Positions 55,365-63,991 of a stretch of 64,000 bases of DNA are shown piece after piece. The position numbers and the translations under genes are program-made. The notes under the pieces are model-generated. The model did no database searches, was not told the origin of the DNA, and saw only the letters and a program-made list of their open reading frames with translations. The DNA comes from Nocardia sp. NRRL S-836 (GTDB taxonomy: Bacteria > Actinomycetota > Actinomycetes > Mycobacteriales > Pseudonocardiaceae). Every line of letters begins with the position of its first letter. Position 1 is the stretch's first letter. The stretch lies in NCBI RefSeq assembly GCF_001279525.1, contig NZ_LGDY01000165.1:124001-188000 (forward strand), read 5' to 3'.

Positions 55365-58300
55365 TCAGCCGGCCTGCACCACCACGTCCACCCAGTAGTT
55401 CGTCGCGTCGAAGCTCGACACGGGGAACGACCCGGCCGGGCCGTAGGTGAAGACGCCGTTGCCGCCCGCGTTCGCGCTCGACGGCGCCGACAACGGGCCG
55501 ACGACCCGGTCGGCGGCGAAGTAGCCGTTCGTCACCGAGTAGCGCACCGGCGCGTGGTAGGCGGCGATGTAGGTGGTGTTGGGCGACAACGGCACCGGGC
55601 TCGCGAAGGTCACCGTCTGCCAGCCGCTCGCCGTCTCGCCGCTGAACGTGGCCGTCGCGAGCAGCTGCTGCGTGGCGGCGTTCCACAGGTGCGCGACGTG
55701 CGTGCCGGTGTTCAGGGAACCCTTGTAGAACCGGATTCCCGTGGCGCTGGCGGTCGCCGACGTGGTGCGGAACTTGACGCCCAGCTCCACCGGCCCGGCG
55801 TCGGTGGAGTTCACGACCGCGGGCACGTCGGACGCGGCGAACAACGAGACCGGTGCCGGCGGCTGGGCCGGCACGGCGGCGACGACGTCGACGAAGTAGT
55901 TGGTCGAGGCGAACGACGACACCGGGAAGGCACCGGCGGCGCCATAGGTGAAAACGCCGTTGCCGCCGACGTTTCCGCTCGCCGGTGCGACGAGCTGACC
56001 CGCGACCCGCGCGGTCGCGAGGCCGTTCTCGGTCACCGAGTACTTCGTGGTCGTGTGGTAGGAGACGACGTAGAGCTGGTTCTGGGTCAGCGGCACCGGC
56101 GCCGGGAAGGTCGCGCTCTGCCAGCCGCTCGCGGTCTCGCCGGTGAAGGTCGCGGTGGCCAGCAACGCGCCGGTGCCGGCGTTCCACAGCCGGCCGGTGT
56201 GCGGGCCGGTGTTGAGGGAACCCTTGTAGAACTTCACGCCCGTCGCGTTCGCGCCCTGCACGGTGCACTGGAACTTCATGCCGAGCTCGACCGGCCCGTT
56301 GTCGTGGGAGTCCGTGACGGCGGGGACGTCGCCCGCGGTGAACAGCGACTGCGTGACCATCGCGGCACCGACGGTCAGGCTGACCGTCGTCGACGCCTGC
56401 AGGAACCCGTTGGTGATCGTGTACTGGAAGCTGGCGGCCCCGGAGAAACCGCTGACAGGACTGAAGGTCACGGTCTGCGTGCCCGCGTTGAAGCTCACCG
56501 TGCCGTTGGTCGCCGAACCCACCGACACCATCGAGACCGGGTAGCCGTTGGGGTCGGAGTCGTTGGCCAGCAACGTGGCCGCGGGGATGGTGAGCGCGGT
56601 GCCGACCGGCGTGGTGAAGCCGCTGTTGCCGACGGCGTTGGGCGGCAGGGTGCCCGCACCGCCGGAGCGCGCGAACACCACGTCGACCCAGTAGTTGGAC
56701 TTGAGGAACGTCTCGGTGGGCATGGTCCCGCCCGTGCCGTAGCGGAAGACACCGGCCTCGGCGGGTGCGGTGATCGCGCCGCACGTGCGCGGCACGTGGA
56801 AGTAGTTGTAGTCGGCGTTGGAGTACCGGGCCGAGTGCACGCTGACGGTGTAGGTCTCGCCGGGGGTGAGCGCGACCGGTGCGATGCCCACCTGCTGCCA
56901 GCCGCTCGCCGTCTCCCCGGTGAACTCCACCGCGGCGAGCCTGACGCCGCTCGCGTTGTAGAGCCGGCCGGTGTGCGTGCCGAGGTTGTACGGGTTCTTG
57001 TAGAACCGCAGCGCGGTGACGGAACCCGGCGTGTTGACGGAGAACCGCATGCCGAGCTCGACCGGGTTCTCGTCGTCGGTCCGCAACGTGAACGGCACGT
57101 CCGTCGGCTGGAAGAGCCGCACCGACGCGGCGGGCGTGACGGTGACCGTGCGCGCCGGGCCGTTCTCGACGTTGAGGCTGTCGTCGACCGCCCGCGCCCT
57201 GATCGTGTACGTGCCGGGCAGCTGCGGCCACCAGCTGATCGACCAGTTCGTGGTGCCCGTGGCGGCCCGCCAGGTCTGGCCGTTGTCCGTGGAGACCTCG
57301 ACGGTGGCGACGATGCCGCCGGCGTCGCTCGCGGTGCCGCTGATCGTCACCTGCGCCTGCTGCGTGAACGTCGCGCCGTTCGCCGGTGCCGTGATCACCG
57401 TGACCGGCGCCGCGGTGTCGGTCGTGGCCGTCGCGGGCGTCAGGTTGCCCTGCAACGTCTCCGGCTGCACACCCATGTCCGCGAACAGGTTCACCGTCGC
57501 CTGCTGGGCGTCGCGGTCCTCGGGCACGGCGGGCATGTTCGGGTCGGAACTCGTGTAGTCGTGCACCGTGTCGAGCGCGAACGACCAGAACACCGTGCCC
57601 GCACCGAAGACCAGCGCACCGCTGGGCGCCTTGTACAGCGTCAGGTGGTGCGTGGCGTTGCCGTCCGCGGTCGTGCGCCCGTAGTCGATCAGGTACTTCT
57701 GCGGGATGAACCGGTCCGTGCGCGAGAGCTTGACCAGCGTCGGTGGCCGGAACCGGGTGTCCGGCGACTCGTCCCACTCGTAGCCCAGCACGCCGTCCTC
57801 GATGTAGCCGGTCTGCCCGGCGGGCAGCGCGGCCATCCCGGTGTTGCGCCAGAACCGCAGCTTCCCGTACGCCGCGGGCACCTCGATGCGGTCGGCCTGG
57901 TGCGAGTCGACGGAGAAGATCGTGCCCGTCAGCCGGTTCTCCGGCCGGCCCCCGTTGGACGGCGGCGAGAACGCCGGGTCACGCCAGGTGCCCGTCCACT
58001 CCGGACTCGGGTCGACCTTCGCGACGTTGCGGGTGTCCTTGTAGCAGACCAGGGTCCGGTTCGGCGTGCCGCCGACGTCCGGCTCCCAGCGCACCTTCCA
58101 GTAGACCTCGTTGCCGCTGAAGAAGCACAGGTGCACCCCCGCGTCCCTGGCCGCCTCGACGTGCGCGCGCTGCTCCCCCGACCAGTACTCGTCGTGCCCG
58201 ACCGAGAGGTAGACGTGGTGGTCGGTGAGCGCGTAGTTGCCCGGCCCGACGTCCACACCGGTCACGTACGCGACGTCGTACCCGTTGCGCTCCAACCACC

Positions 58301-58949
58301 TGATCATCGCGTACTCGGCGCTGAGCACGAAGTCCTGCGGCCCGGCGTACGTGCCCCCGTCGGTCAGCCGCGTGCTGTACGGCCGGTTGTAGCTGACCTT
58401 GAACGCCCGCCCCTCCGGCCGCCCCGAGGCCGGGTCGCCGCCGTAGAGGTTCGCGCCTCCCCAGCCGTTGTAGGCGTGCCACGTGGTGTCCGAGGTCTGG
58501 AACACCATGTCGCGCCGCGCCCCGTCGTCGCGCACCACGAACGGGATGTGGCACGCCCCCGGCGTCCCGTCCTGGCGCACCAGCTTCGCGAGGAACACGC
58601 CGGACACCGTGGTCGCCGGCACCGCCCACGACGCGGTCACCGACCAGTTCGACGCGTCCCACAGCCCGGTGCTCGCATCGCGGAACGCCGCGGGCTGCAC
58701 CGACGCCGCACCGCGCTGGATGGTGTGCACCTTCCGCGCGCCCGCTCCCCCGTAGAAGCCGAGCCGGTAGATGTCGATCCGGTAGTTCGCGGAGCTGGTG
58801 TGGATCTTGAAGTCGATCGTCTGGCCACTGTTGACGCTGAGCTTCGTCGTGAAACCCGCGAGGTTGGGGTCGGCGGGCCCGCTGATGCCGTCCCACTCGG
58901 TCTTCGGGCTGCCCGGCAGCTGGTTCTCGGTCACGATCAGGTTCGGCAT
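55365..58949 (-). CDS. N,N-dimethylformamidase-like protein with three DUF4082 domains
   Basis: 1194 residues. The N-terminal ~500 match the large (beta) subunit of N,N-dimethylformamidase-like proteins: 'IYRLGFYGGAGARKV', 'SYNRPYSTRL', 'SVGHDEYWS', 'NEVYWKVRWE'. Then come an Ig-like domain (about 515-600), a DUF4082 domain (about 605-760), a cadherin-like tandem segment (about 765-860) and two more DUF4082 domains (about 870-1030, 1045-1190), each with 'VELGxxF', 'GETASGWQ' and 'YWVDVV' type blocks. Beta-rich and probably extracellular, yet no signal peptide is visible at ATG 58949. Substrate unknown. Confidence 0.85.
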   Translation of the reverse strand: MPNLIVTENQLPGSPKTEWDGISGPADPNLAGFTTKLSVNSGQTIDFKIHTSSANYRIDIYRLGFYGGAGARKVHTIQRGAASVQPAAFRDASTGLWDASNWSVTASWAVPATTVSGVFLAKLVRQDGTPGACHIPFVVRDDGARRDMVFQTSDTTWHAYNGWGGANLYGGDPASGRPEGRAFKVSYNRPYSTRLTDGGTYAGPQDFVLSAEYAMIRWLERNGYDVAYVTGVDVGPGNYALTDHHVYLSVGHDEYWSGEQRAHVEAARDAGVHLCFFSGNEVYWKVRWEPDVGGTPNRTLVCYKDTRNVAKVDPSPEWTGTWRDPAFSPPSNGGRPENRLTGTIFSVDSHQADRIEVPAAYGKLRFWRNTGMAALPAGQTGYIEDGVLGYEWDESPDTRFRPPTLVKLSRTDRFIPQKYLIDYGRTTADGNATHHLTLYKAPSGALVFGAGTVFWSFALDTVHDYTSSDPNMPAVPEDRDAQQATVNLFADMGVQPETLQGNLTPATATTDTAAPVTVITAPANGATFTQQAQVTISGTASDAGGIVATVEVSTDNGQTWRAATGTTNWSISWWPQLPGTYTIRARAVDDSLNVENGPARTVTVTPAASVRLFQPTDVPFTLRTDDENPVELGMRFSVNTPGSVTALRFYKNPYNLGTHTGRLYNASGVRLAAVEFTGETASGWQQVGIAPVALTPGETYTVSVHSARYSNADYNYFHVPRTCGAITAPAEAGVFRYGTGGTMPTETFLKSNYWVDVVFARSGGAGTLPPNAVGNSGFTTPVGTALTIPAATLLANDSDPNGYPVSMVSVGSATNGTVSFNAGTQTVTFSPVSGFSGAASFQYTITNGFLQASTTVSLTVGAAMVTQSLFTAGDVPAVTDSHDNGPVELGMKFQCTVQGANATGVKFYKGSLNTGPHTGRLWNAGTGALLATATFTGETASGWQSATFPAPVPLTQNQLYVVSYHTTTKYSVTENGLATARVAGQLVAPASGNVGGNGVFTYGAAGAFPVSSFASTNYFVDVVAAVPAQPPAPVSLFAASDVPAVVNSTDAGPVELGVKFRTTSATASATGIRFYKGSLNTGTHVAHLWNAATQQLLATATFSGETASGWQTVTFASPVPLSPNTTYIAAYHAPVRYSVTNGYFAADRVVGPLSAPSSANAGGNGVFTYGPAGSFPVSSFDATNYWVDVVVQAG

Positions 58950-59271
58950 CTCCCACGCCCCCTCTTGCGTTCGGAGAAGTGCTCGTGACCTGGATGTACG
59001 GCTCCCCTATGGGGTTGTTACGGCCTGTGAGGGGCAGCCACCCGAATGCCGTAACGGGGGCTGAAAGGTTTGCCAAAAGGCTTGCGTCCGGACGGATTTG
59101 GTGACGCAGAGCACGCACGGATGACCTGCGGAACGATGGCGCACGCAGGCGCACAAGATCGCCTGCGGCGCCGGAAACCATTGGCGGCCAATGGGTGTCA
59201 CCGACAGTGACAAGATCAACTGGCTGCACCGGCTGCGCTGCTCAGCACCATGTTCCACCGGGTGAAGCGCA
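58950..59271. other. Intergenic region, no gene seen
   Basis: 322 bases between the large gene and the tRNA. Some frames are open but short, with no SD and no domain. Probably holds the promoter of the large gene (leftward). Confidence 0.4.
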
Positions 59272-59348
59272 TGGTGCCCCCGACGGGATTCGAACCCGTA
59301 CTGTGATCCTTTTAAGGGACCTGCCTCTACCGATTGGGCTACGGGGGC
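59272..59348 (-). tRNA. tRNA with UAA anticodon and short variable loop
   Basis: 77 bases with an encoded CCA. A 7-bp acceptor stem (GCCCCCG/CGGGGGC), a 5-bp anticodon stem (GGTCC/GGATC), loop CTTAAAA giving anticodon TAA (59312-59314 on the complement), variable loop ACAGT of only 5 bases, T-arm ACGGG-TTCGAAT-CCCGT. The anticodon reads the leucine codon UUA, but bacterial tRNA-Leu has a long variable arm, which this lacks. The D-arm has one extra base (3-bp stem GCC/GGC). So it is a clear tRNA fold of uncertain identity, not the standard bldA-type tRNA. Confidence 0.85.
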
Positions 59349-59467
59349 GACGGGGAGCCTAGGGCTTGATCGTCGGCTTGTGTGAGCGGATGGTCGTTTC
59401 TCGCCCGAGCGGCCCAGTGAATTGGACTAGAGCGAGCATCCGGCTAAGCATCGAACGGACCCGAACA

Positions 59468-60547
59468 TCAGCGCGTCCTCCCCGCTCCGAGCAGCTCCTT
59501 GAAGCGCAGCGCCACCCAGTCGTGGACGGCGGCGGAGACGGAGTTGTCGCCGGCGCGGTGTTCGAACCAGCGCCAGTCGCAGTTGACGTTGATCTCCAGG
59601 AACACGTGGTCGCGGCCGGTGACGAGGAGGTCGAAGGCGGCGACCTGGACGCGCCAGTGCCTGGCCAGTGCGAGCAGGCGGTCCGACAGGGACGTGGGCA
59701 CCGAGGTCGGGGTGACGCGCACGGCGTCCGGGTCCACCCAGAGCTGGGCGGGGTCGAGCTTGTCGACCTGGTAGGCGATGCAGCGTTCGCCGATCACGAA
59801 GACGCGCAGCTCGGTGTCGGAGGGGACGTACTCCTGGACGATCACCGGGGCGGGTTCGGGGGCATCGGAGGCGCGGGAGGTCTCCAGGGGGCGCGGGAAC
59901 AGGCCGTGCTGGACGCCGGGGCGGGGTTCCAGCAGGTGGCGGCCCGCGGTCTTCACGATGCAGTGGCCGCCGCCGGGACGGGTGCGGCCGGGGCGTGTCG
60001 TCACGGCGGTGCGGGGGACGCGCAGGCCGAACGCGGAGGCGTCGGAGAGCTGCGTGAGGCGGTCCAGGTGCGTCGAGAAGCGCGACGGGTTCACGTGGGC
60101 CCAGTCCGAGCGGGAGGACAGCCAGTTGGCCACTGAGGCCCACTGGTCGACCGCGTAGGCGCCGGCGAGGGTGCCGGGCTCGACGGGGACCGCGGAGAGC
60201 TCGAAGTGGCGGCGCCAGACCAGCAGGGGGCGCAGCAGCCAGCGGTCGAGCTCGACGAGGGGCTGGTCGGTGTAGACGGAGAGCGGGAGGTCGACGCAGC
60301 GGTCGGCGTCGATGCGGGCCATCCGGATGCCGCGCTCGGCCAGTGCGATGGAGAGCTCGTTCATCTCCATGTCGGCGGCGCGGGCGAGCACCAGCACGCA
60401 GGGCTGGGGGTTGCCGTCGCCCTCGTCGACCATGCCGAGGCGGTGGACCTGTTCCTGGAAGTCCAGGCACTTGGGCGGTGAGCGGAAGAGGTAGTCCTGG
60501 CCCTGCAGCAGCAGCGGCCTGGCAGCCTCGGACGGGGCACCGGGCAC
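59468..60547 (-). CDS. MvdD-like ATP-grasp ligase, candidate RiPP maturase
   Basis: 359 residues from GTG 60547. An N-terminal extension (about 1-45) precedes the pre-ATP-grasp 'VLVLARAADMEMNELSIALAERG'. The family middle is 'HVNPSRFSTHLDRLTQL', then 'GLRVPRTAVT'. Central-domain motifs follow: 'CIVKTAGRHL', 'VQEYVPSDTELRVFVIGE' and 'HVFLEINVNCDWRWFE', the metal-binding end. Such enzymes form ester or amide links in graspetides. I preferred GTG 60547, 20 bases after the small peptide gene, over ATG 60433 because the extra 38 codons have strongly GC-biased third positions like the rest. Coupled with the 40-aa gene upstream. Confidence 0.8.
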   Translation of the reverse strand: MPGAPSEAARPLLLQGQDYLFRSPPKCLDFQEQVHRLGMVDEGDGNPQPCVLVLARAADMEMNELSIALAERGIRMARIDADRCVDLPLSVYTDQPLVELDRWLLRPLLVWRRHFELSAVPVEPGTLAGAYAVDQWASVANWLSSRSDWAHVNPSRFSTHLDRLTQLSDASAFGLRVPRTAVTTRPGRTRPGGGHCIVKTAGRHLLEPRPGVQHGLFPRPLETSRASDAPEPAPVIVQEYVPSDTELRVFVIGERCIAYQVDKLDPAQLWVDPDAVRVTPTSVPTSLSDRLLALARHWRVQVAAFDLLVTGRDHVFLEINVNCDWRWFEHRAGDNSVSAAVHDWVALRFKELLGAGRTR

Positions 60548-60567
60548 CCGTCCGTCAGCCGACCTGC

Positions 60568-60690
60568 TCAATCGTCCTTCTTGCTGCGGAAACTCTTCCC
60601 CGCCTGCGCGTACTCTGCGGCGTACTGCGCCAACGCGGGGTCCTCGATCTCGCCACGACGAAGCTGTGCGGCCAGCTCCTCGAGAGACAT
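60568..60690 (-). CDS. 40-aa candidate RiPP precursor peptide
   Basis: Forty codons, ATG 60690 behind AGAGGTGAT at normal spacing. The first 25 residues form an acidic helix ('MSLEELAAQLRRGEIEDPAL') suited to a leader. The tail 'AQAGKSFRSKKDD' offers Ser and Lys acceptors next to paired Asp donors, the chemistry of ATP-grasp cross-linking. It lies 20 bases upstream of the ATP-grasp gene on the same strand. I know no named family for it. It could instead be a small non-modified protein; a longer TTG/GTG start upstream (60777) lacks an SD. Confidence 0.65.
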   Translation of the reverse strand: MSLEELAAQLRRGEIEDPALAQYAAEYAQAGKSFRSKKDD

Positions 60691-60837
60691 CGGGATCACC
60701 TCTCTCCCCACACGGGCGCACCACGCATTCAGGTGATGCACCAGCCGTAGTCTCAGGTTCACGTAACGCAATGTCAAGGCAAGTGTCGGCGCATTACTCC
60801 TATTGGGCGCTTAAGTTCCGCCCATGGGCCAGAAGAG

Positions 60838-60865
60838 TGCCCCGGACGAGGGATCGTCCGGGGCA
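60838..60865 (-). terminator. Terminator of ndh
   Basis: Perfect 12-bp stem TGCCCCGGACGA (60838-60849) with its complement at 60854-60865, GGGA loop, 59 bases beyond the ndh stop and upstream of the peptide gene promoter region. Confidence 0.8.
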
Positions 60866-60923
60866 TCTTCACACTCACAGCTAGCGATGGTGGGCCGATC
60901 GGGTCAGCCGCACTTCGCTGAGG

Positions 60924-62249
60924 TCAGCTCTGGACCGCGCGGTCGAAGTCCGACTTCGGGTCGTTGATCTGACCGAGCGCCACGACCTCGCGACCGTAGA
61001 ACAGCGCCTGCGTCCAGTCCATCAGCACGCGCAGCTTGCGGTTGACGGTCGGCATGAACGCGACGTGGTAGCTGCGGTGCATGAACCACGCCGGCAGGCC
61101 CTTGAAGCGCAGGCCGAACACGTCCGCGACGCCCTTGTAGAGGCCGAGGCCGGCGACCGAGCCGAGGTACTTGTGGAAGTAGTCCTTCGGCTGCTGGCCG
61201 CGCAGCGACGCGACGATGTTCTTGGCGAGCAGCTTCGACTGGCGGATGGCGTGCTGCGCGTTCGGCACGCACGTCGCCGTCGGGTCCTCGTCGGTGCGCG
61301 AGAGGTCCGGCACCGCGGAGCAGTCACCGGCGGCCCACACGCCGTCGAGGCCCTGCACCTGCATGGCGGCGGTGCAGCGGACGCGACCGCGCTCGTCGAG
61401 CGGCAGGTCGGTGTTGCGCAGCACCGGGTTCGCCTTCATGCCGGCGGTCCAGATGATCGTGTCGGAGTCGAACTCGGTGCCGTCGTCCAGGACGACGTGG
61501 CCGTTCTCCAGCGACTTCACGCGGGTGTCGAGGTAGATCTTGATGCCGCGCTTCTCCAGCGCCTCGACCGTCCACGCGCCGAGCTTCGCGGAGACCTCGG
61601 GCATGATCCGGCCCATCGCCTCGACGAGGACCCAGTTCATCTCCTCCGGCTTGACACCCTCGTAGTACCGAAGCGCATACCGCGTCATGTCCTCGAGCTC
61701 GGCGAGCGTCTCGATGCCCGCGAAGCCGCCACCGATCACGACGAAGCTGAGCAGCTTCTTGCGCAGTTCCGCGTTGTTCGTGCTCGCGGCCTGGTCCAGG
61801 CGCGACAGCACGTGGTTGCGGACGTAGATCGCCTCGCCGATCGTCTTCATGCCGATGCCGACCTCGGCCAGGCCGGGGATCGGGAGCGTGCGGGAGATCG
61901 CACCCAGCGCGGAGACGAGCACGTCGTACTCGATCTCCTCGACGTGACCGTCCGACAGCTCGGCGGTCACGATCTTGCGCGCGTGCTCGATCTTGGTGAC
62001 GCGGCCGGTGACGACGTGGCAGCGCTTGAGCACCTTGCGCAGGGGGGCGACGACGTGGCGCGGCTCGATGGAGCCGGCCGCCGCCTCGGGCAGGAAGGGC
62101 TGGTAGGTCATGTGCGGCTGCGGGTCGATGACGGTGACCGACGCCTCACCGGATCGCAGCTTCTTCTGCAGTCCGAGAGCCGTGTACATCCCGACGTACC
62201 CACCGCCGACAATCACGATCCGCGTGGGTTGCGACTTCACAGCAGCCAT
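60924..62249 (-). CDS. ndh: Type II NADH dehydrogenase
   Basis: 441 residues. FAD loop 'IVIVGGGYVGMYTALGL' near 9-25, 'QPFLPEAAAGSI', the second Rossmann loop 'FVVIGGGFAGIETLAEL' near 165 that binds NADH, and 'GVWAAGDCSAV' near 300. The C-terminal amphipathic helices ('KGLPAWFMHRSYH', 'LFYGREVV') attach it to the membrane. It transfers electrons from NADH to menaquinone without pumping. ATG 62249 is preferred; GTG 62255 would add two residues. Single gene with its own terminator. Confidence 0.94.
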   Translation of the reverse strand: MAAVKSQPTRIVIVGGGYVGMYTALGLQKKLRSGEASVTVIDPQPHMTYQPFLPEAAAGSIEPRHVVAPLRKVLKRCHVVTGRVTKIEHARKIVTAELSDGHVEEIEYDVLVSALGAISRTLPIPGLAEVGIGMKTIGEAIYVRNHVLSRLDQAASTNNAELRKKLLSFVVIGGGFAGIETLAELEDMTRYALRYYEGVKPEEMNWVLVEAMGRIMPEVSAKLGAWTVEALEKRGIKIYLDTRVKSLENGHVVLDDGTEFDSDTIIWTAGMKANPVLRNTDLPLDERGRVRCTAAMQVQGLDGVWAAGDCSAVPDLSRTDEDPTATCVPNAQHAIRQSKLLAKNIVASLRGQQPKDYFHKYLGSVAGLGLYKGVADVFGLRFKGLPAWFMHRSYHVAFMPTVNRKLRVLMDWTQALFYGREVVALGQINDPKSDFDRAVQS

Positions 62250-62390
62250 ACGCACATGGTGACACCGAGGTCCCCTTTTTCGCGCGTCCGGAGGGGCCGT
62301 TGTGACCGCCGTCGCCAGGTGATGCCGGACACCCCCGCACTGGCCTGCGGATTGCCGCCCGTTTGCACGGTTCTCGCTGAGAGGAACGGT

Positions 62391-62852
62391 TCAGATCCTC
62401 AGTGCGACCACCCCGATGAGGACCGTCAGACAGGCCAGTCCGAGCACCTCCACGACCCCGGTGCCGGACCCTGACGGGACGACCGCGGCGAAGGCGGCGA
62501 GAACGAATGTGACCGCCTGGACAATGGCGAACCGGCGGGCCGGCGCTTTCACCGCCGCGAGCCCAATTCTCGTTTTAACCGGAACGACCGCGGCGAGTGC
62601 GGAAGTCACGTGGACGAGGTGCAACAACGGGATCATCAGCAGAACTCCGAGCCGCAACGGGGGCCCGTCCGCGAACGCCATCACGAGCGCCGCGTACCCG
62701 ATGAGCAACGCCGGCCCGGCGCTCGCGGGCATGAGCGCCGACAACGCCGTCAACGCCGCGACGATGAGCAACGGCGCGATGGAGTCCGACTGGGCGTGCA
62801 GGATCAGCGCCACCGGCAGCGCGGCGAGGACGATCGCGAACCGGATCAGCAT
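62391..62852 (-). CDS. Membrane protein beside the DUF58 gene
   Basis: 153 residues with four to five hydrophobic helices, one basic loop ('VPVKTRIGLAAVKAPARR') and a short tail. It overlaps the DUF58 stop by 7 bases, so it is coupled to it. Genes near DUF58 proteins are often parts of MoxR-type systems with transglutaminase-like partners; this small membrane protein may be an accessory. No family name is assigned. Confidence 0.65.
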   Translation of the reverse strand: MLIRFAIVLAALPVALILHAQSDSIAPLLIVAALTALSALMPASAGPALLIGYAALVMAFADGPPLRLGVLLMIPLLHLVHVTSALAAVVPVKTRIGLAAVKAPARRFAIVQAVTFVLAAFAAVVPSGSGTGVVEVLGLACLTVLIGVVALRI

Positions 62853-63991
62853 CCGCTCGTCACCCGCACGCCGTGCCGGGCCATGCGCCGCAGCCGCACC
62901 CGGTGCTCCGCGGCGATCAGCTCCGCCGCCACCTCACCCCACGGCGTCTCGCGGTCGGGTCGCAGCGGCGACGGCAACGTGTCGACCGCCAGCACCATGT
63001 GACCGTGCTTGACCGTCTGCACGGCCAGCTCGGCGATGGCGTCGTCGATGAACGGCGACAGCAGCACGACCACGCAGCCGTGCGGGAGCCCGCGCAGCAC
63101 GGGCCGTGGCGCCCACCCCGCGGCCTGCGCGCACACGACGAGCTGCGTGCGGATGCGCATCAGGTGGCGGCGGCCGACGCCGGAGCGGACGTTGAGCTGC
63201 GGCCGTCCCAGGTCCGTCAGCGCCACCCGGTCGCCCTGGCGCAGGTACCCGGCGGCCATCGACGCGGCCCTGCGCACCGCGCGGTCGAGGCTGCCGTCCG
63301 GGCGCGTGGTGGCGCCGTGGCGGACCGACGCCCACTCGGCGACCTCCTGCCCCAGGTCGGTCCTGGTGTCGAGCGCGAGGACCACCTCGGCGTCGGCCTC
63401 GGCGTGCCGCTCGCGGACGTGGACGGTGCCGGTGCGGGTGGTGACCCGCCAGTCGATCCGCCGCAGCCGGTCGCCCGGCTGGAACGCCCTGATGTCGCGC
63501 AGCTCGGTCGAGTCGCCCGCGCGCGGCGAGCGGTGGCTGCCGACCAGGCCGGCGGGACGCGGCGGCAGCGGGCCGGACGGGTGGTGCTCGACCGGCGGCA
63601 GGATCGTGCGGACGTGCTCGACGCCGACGACCGGGCCGTAGACGTGCAGGCCGTCCGGTCCGGCGAAGAGGTGGTCGAGCCGCAGGTCGACGCCGGGTCC
63701 CCAGGCGTCGCGGCGGATCCCGACGGGCAGGTCGCCGACGTCCGCGGGCAGCGCGGTGGTCCCCTCGGGCAGCTTGACGACGGCGATCTCGGCGTCCGCG
63801 CCCTCGACGTGGGCGACGGTGTGCACGAGCCCGGTCCCCGCACCGCGCGGCACCGGCCGGACCTCGACCGCGGGCCGGCCCTTCGGCTTGGCGGTGAGCA
63901 GCACCGACAGCACGAGCGGGACGCCGAACAGGACCAGCTCGACCTCGTGCAGGAACAGCCCGGCCGCGACGAGCCCGACGCCCAGCCACAC
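62846..63991 (-). CDS. DUF58 domain protein (possibly 5'-incomplete)
   Basis: 381 residues from GTG 63991, nine bases from the window edge; an upstream start may lie outside. Two membrane helices at the N terminus (about 3-32), a beta-rich region (about 40-160), then the DUF58 core 'DSTELRDIRAFQPGDRLRRIDWRVTTRTG' read in short blocks (about 170-195). A VWA-like fold follows ('VVLALDTRTD'). DUF58 proteins work with MoxR AAA+ ATPases in envelope or protein-complex assembly. The partner ATPase is probably beyond the right edge. Confidence 0.85.
   Translation of the reverse strand: MWLGVGLVAAGLFLHEVELVLFGVPLVLSVLLTAKPKGRPAVEVRPVPRGAGTGLVHTVAHVEGADAEIAVVKLPEGTTALPADVGDLPVGIRRDAWGPGVDLRLDHLFAGPDGLHVYGPVVGVEHVRTILPPVEHHPSGPLPPRPAGLVGSHRSPRAGDSTELRDIRAFQPGDRLRRIDWRVTTRTGTVHVRERHAEADAEVVLALDTRTDLGQEVAEWASVRHGATTRPDGSLDRAVRRAASMAAGYLRQGDRVALTDLGRPQLNVRSGVGRRHLMRIRTQLVVCAQAAGWAPRPVLRGLPHGCVVVLLSPFIDDAIAELAVQTVKHGHMVLAVDTLPSPLRPDRETPWGEVAAELIAAEHRVRLRRMARHGVRVTSGC

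Noticed and set aside
55284..58988. A 1234-codon plus-strand frame
   Set aside because: Complement of the DMFase/DUF4082 gene; composition is Arg/His/Val-rich as expected of a GC-rich antisense frame.
55197..59271. The region between the IS and the tRNA as part of an island integrated at the tRNA
   Set aside because: No integrase or duplicated tRNA end is seen, and GC content of the large gene matches the chromosome.
59272..59348. tRNA-Lys(UUU)
   Set aside because: The loop is CTTAAAA, so positions 34-36 are TAA, not TTT; shifting the loop breaks the anticodon stem.
60433..60433. ATG 60433 as start of the ATP-grasp ligase
   Set aside because: Possible, but the 38 codons between it and GTG 60547 have strongly GC-biased third positions, and the earlier start sits 20 bases after the peptide gene.
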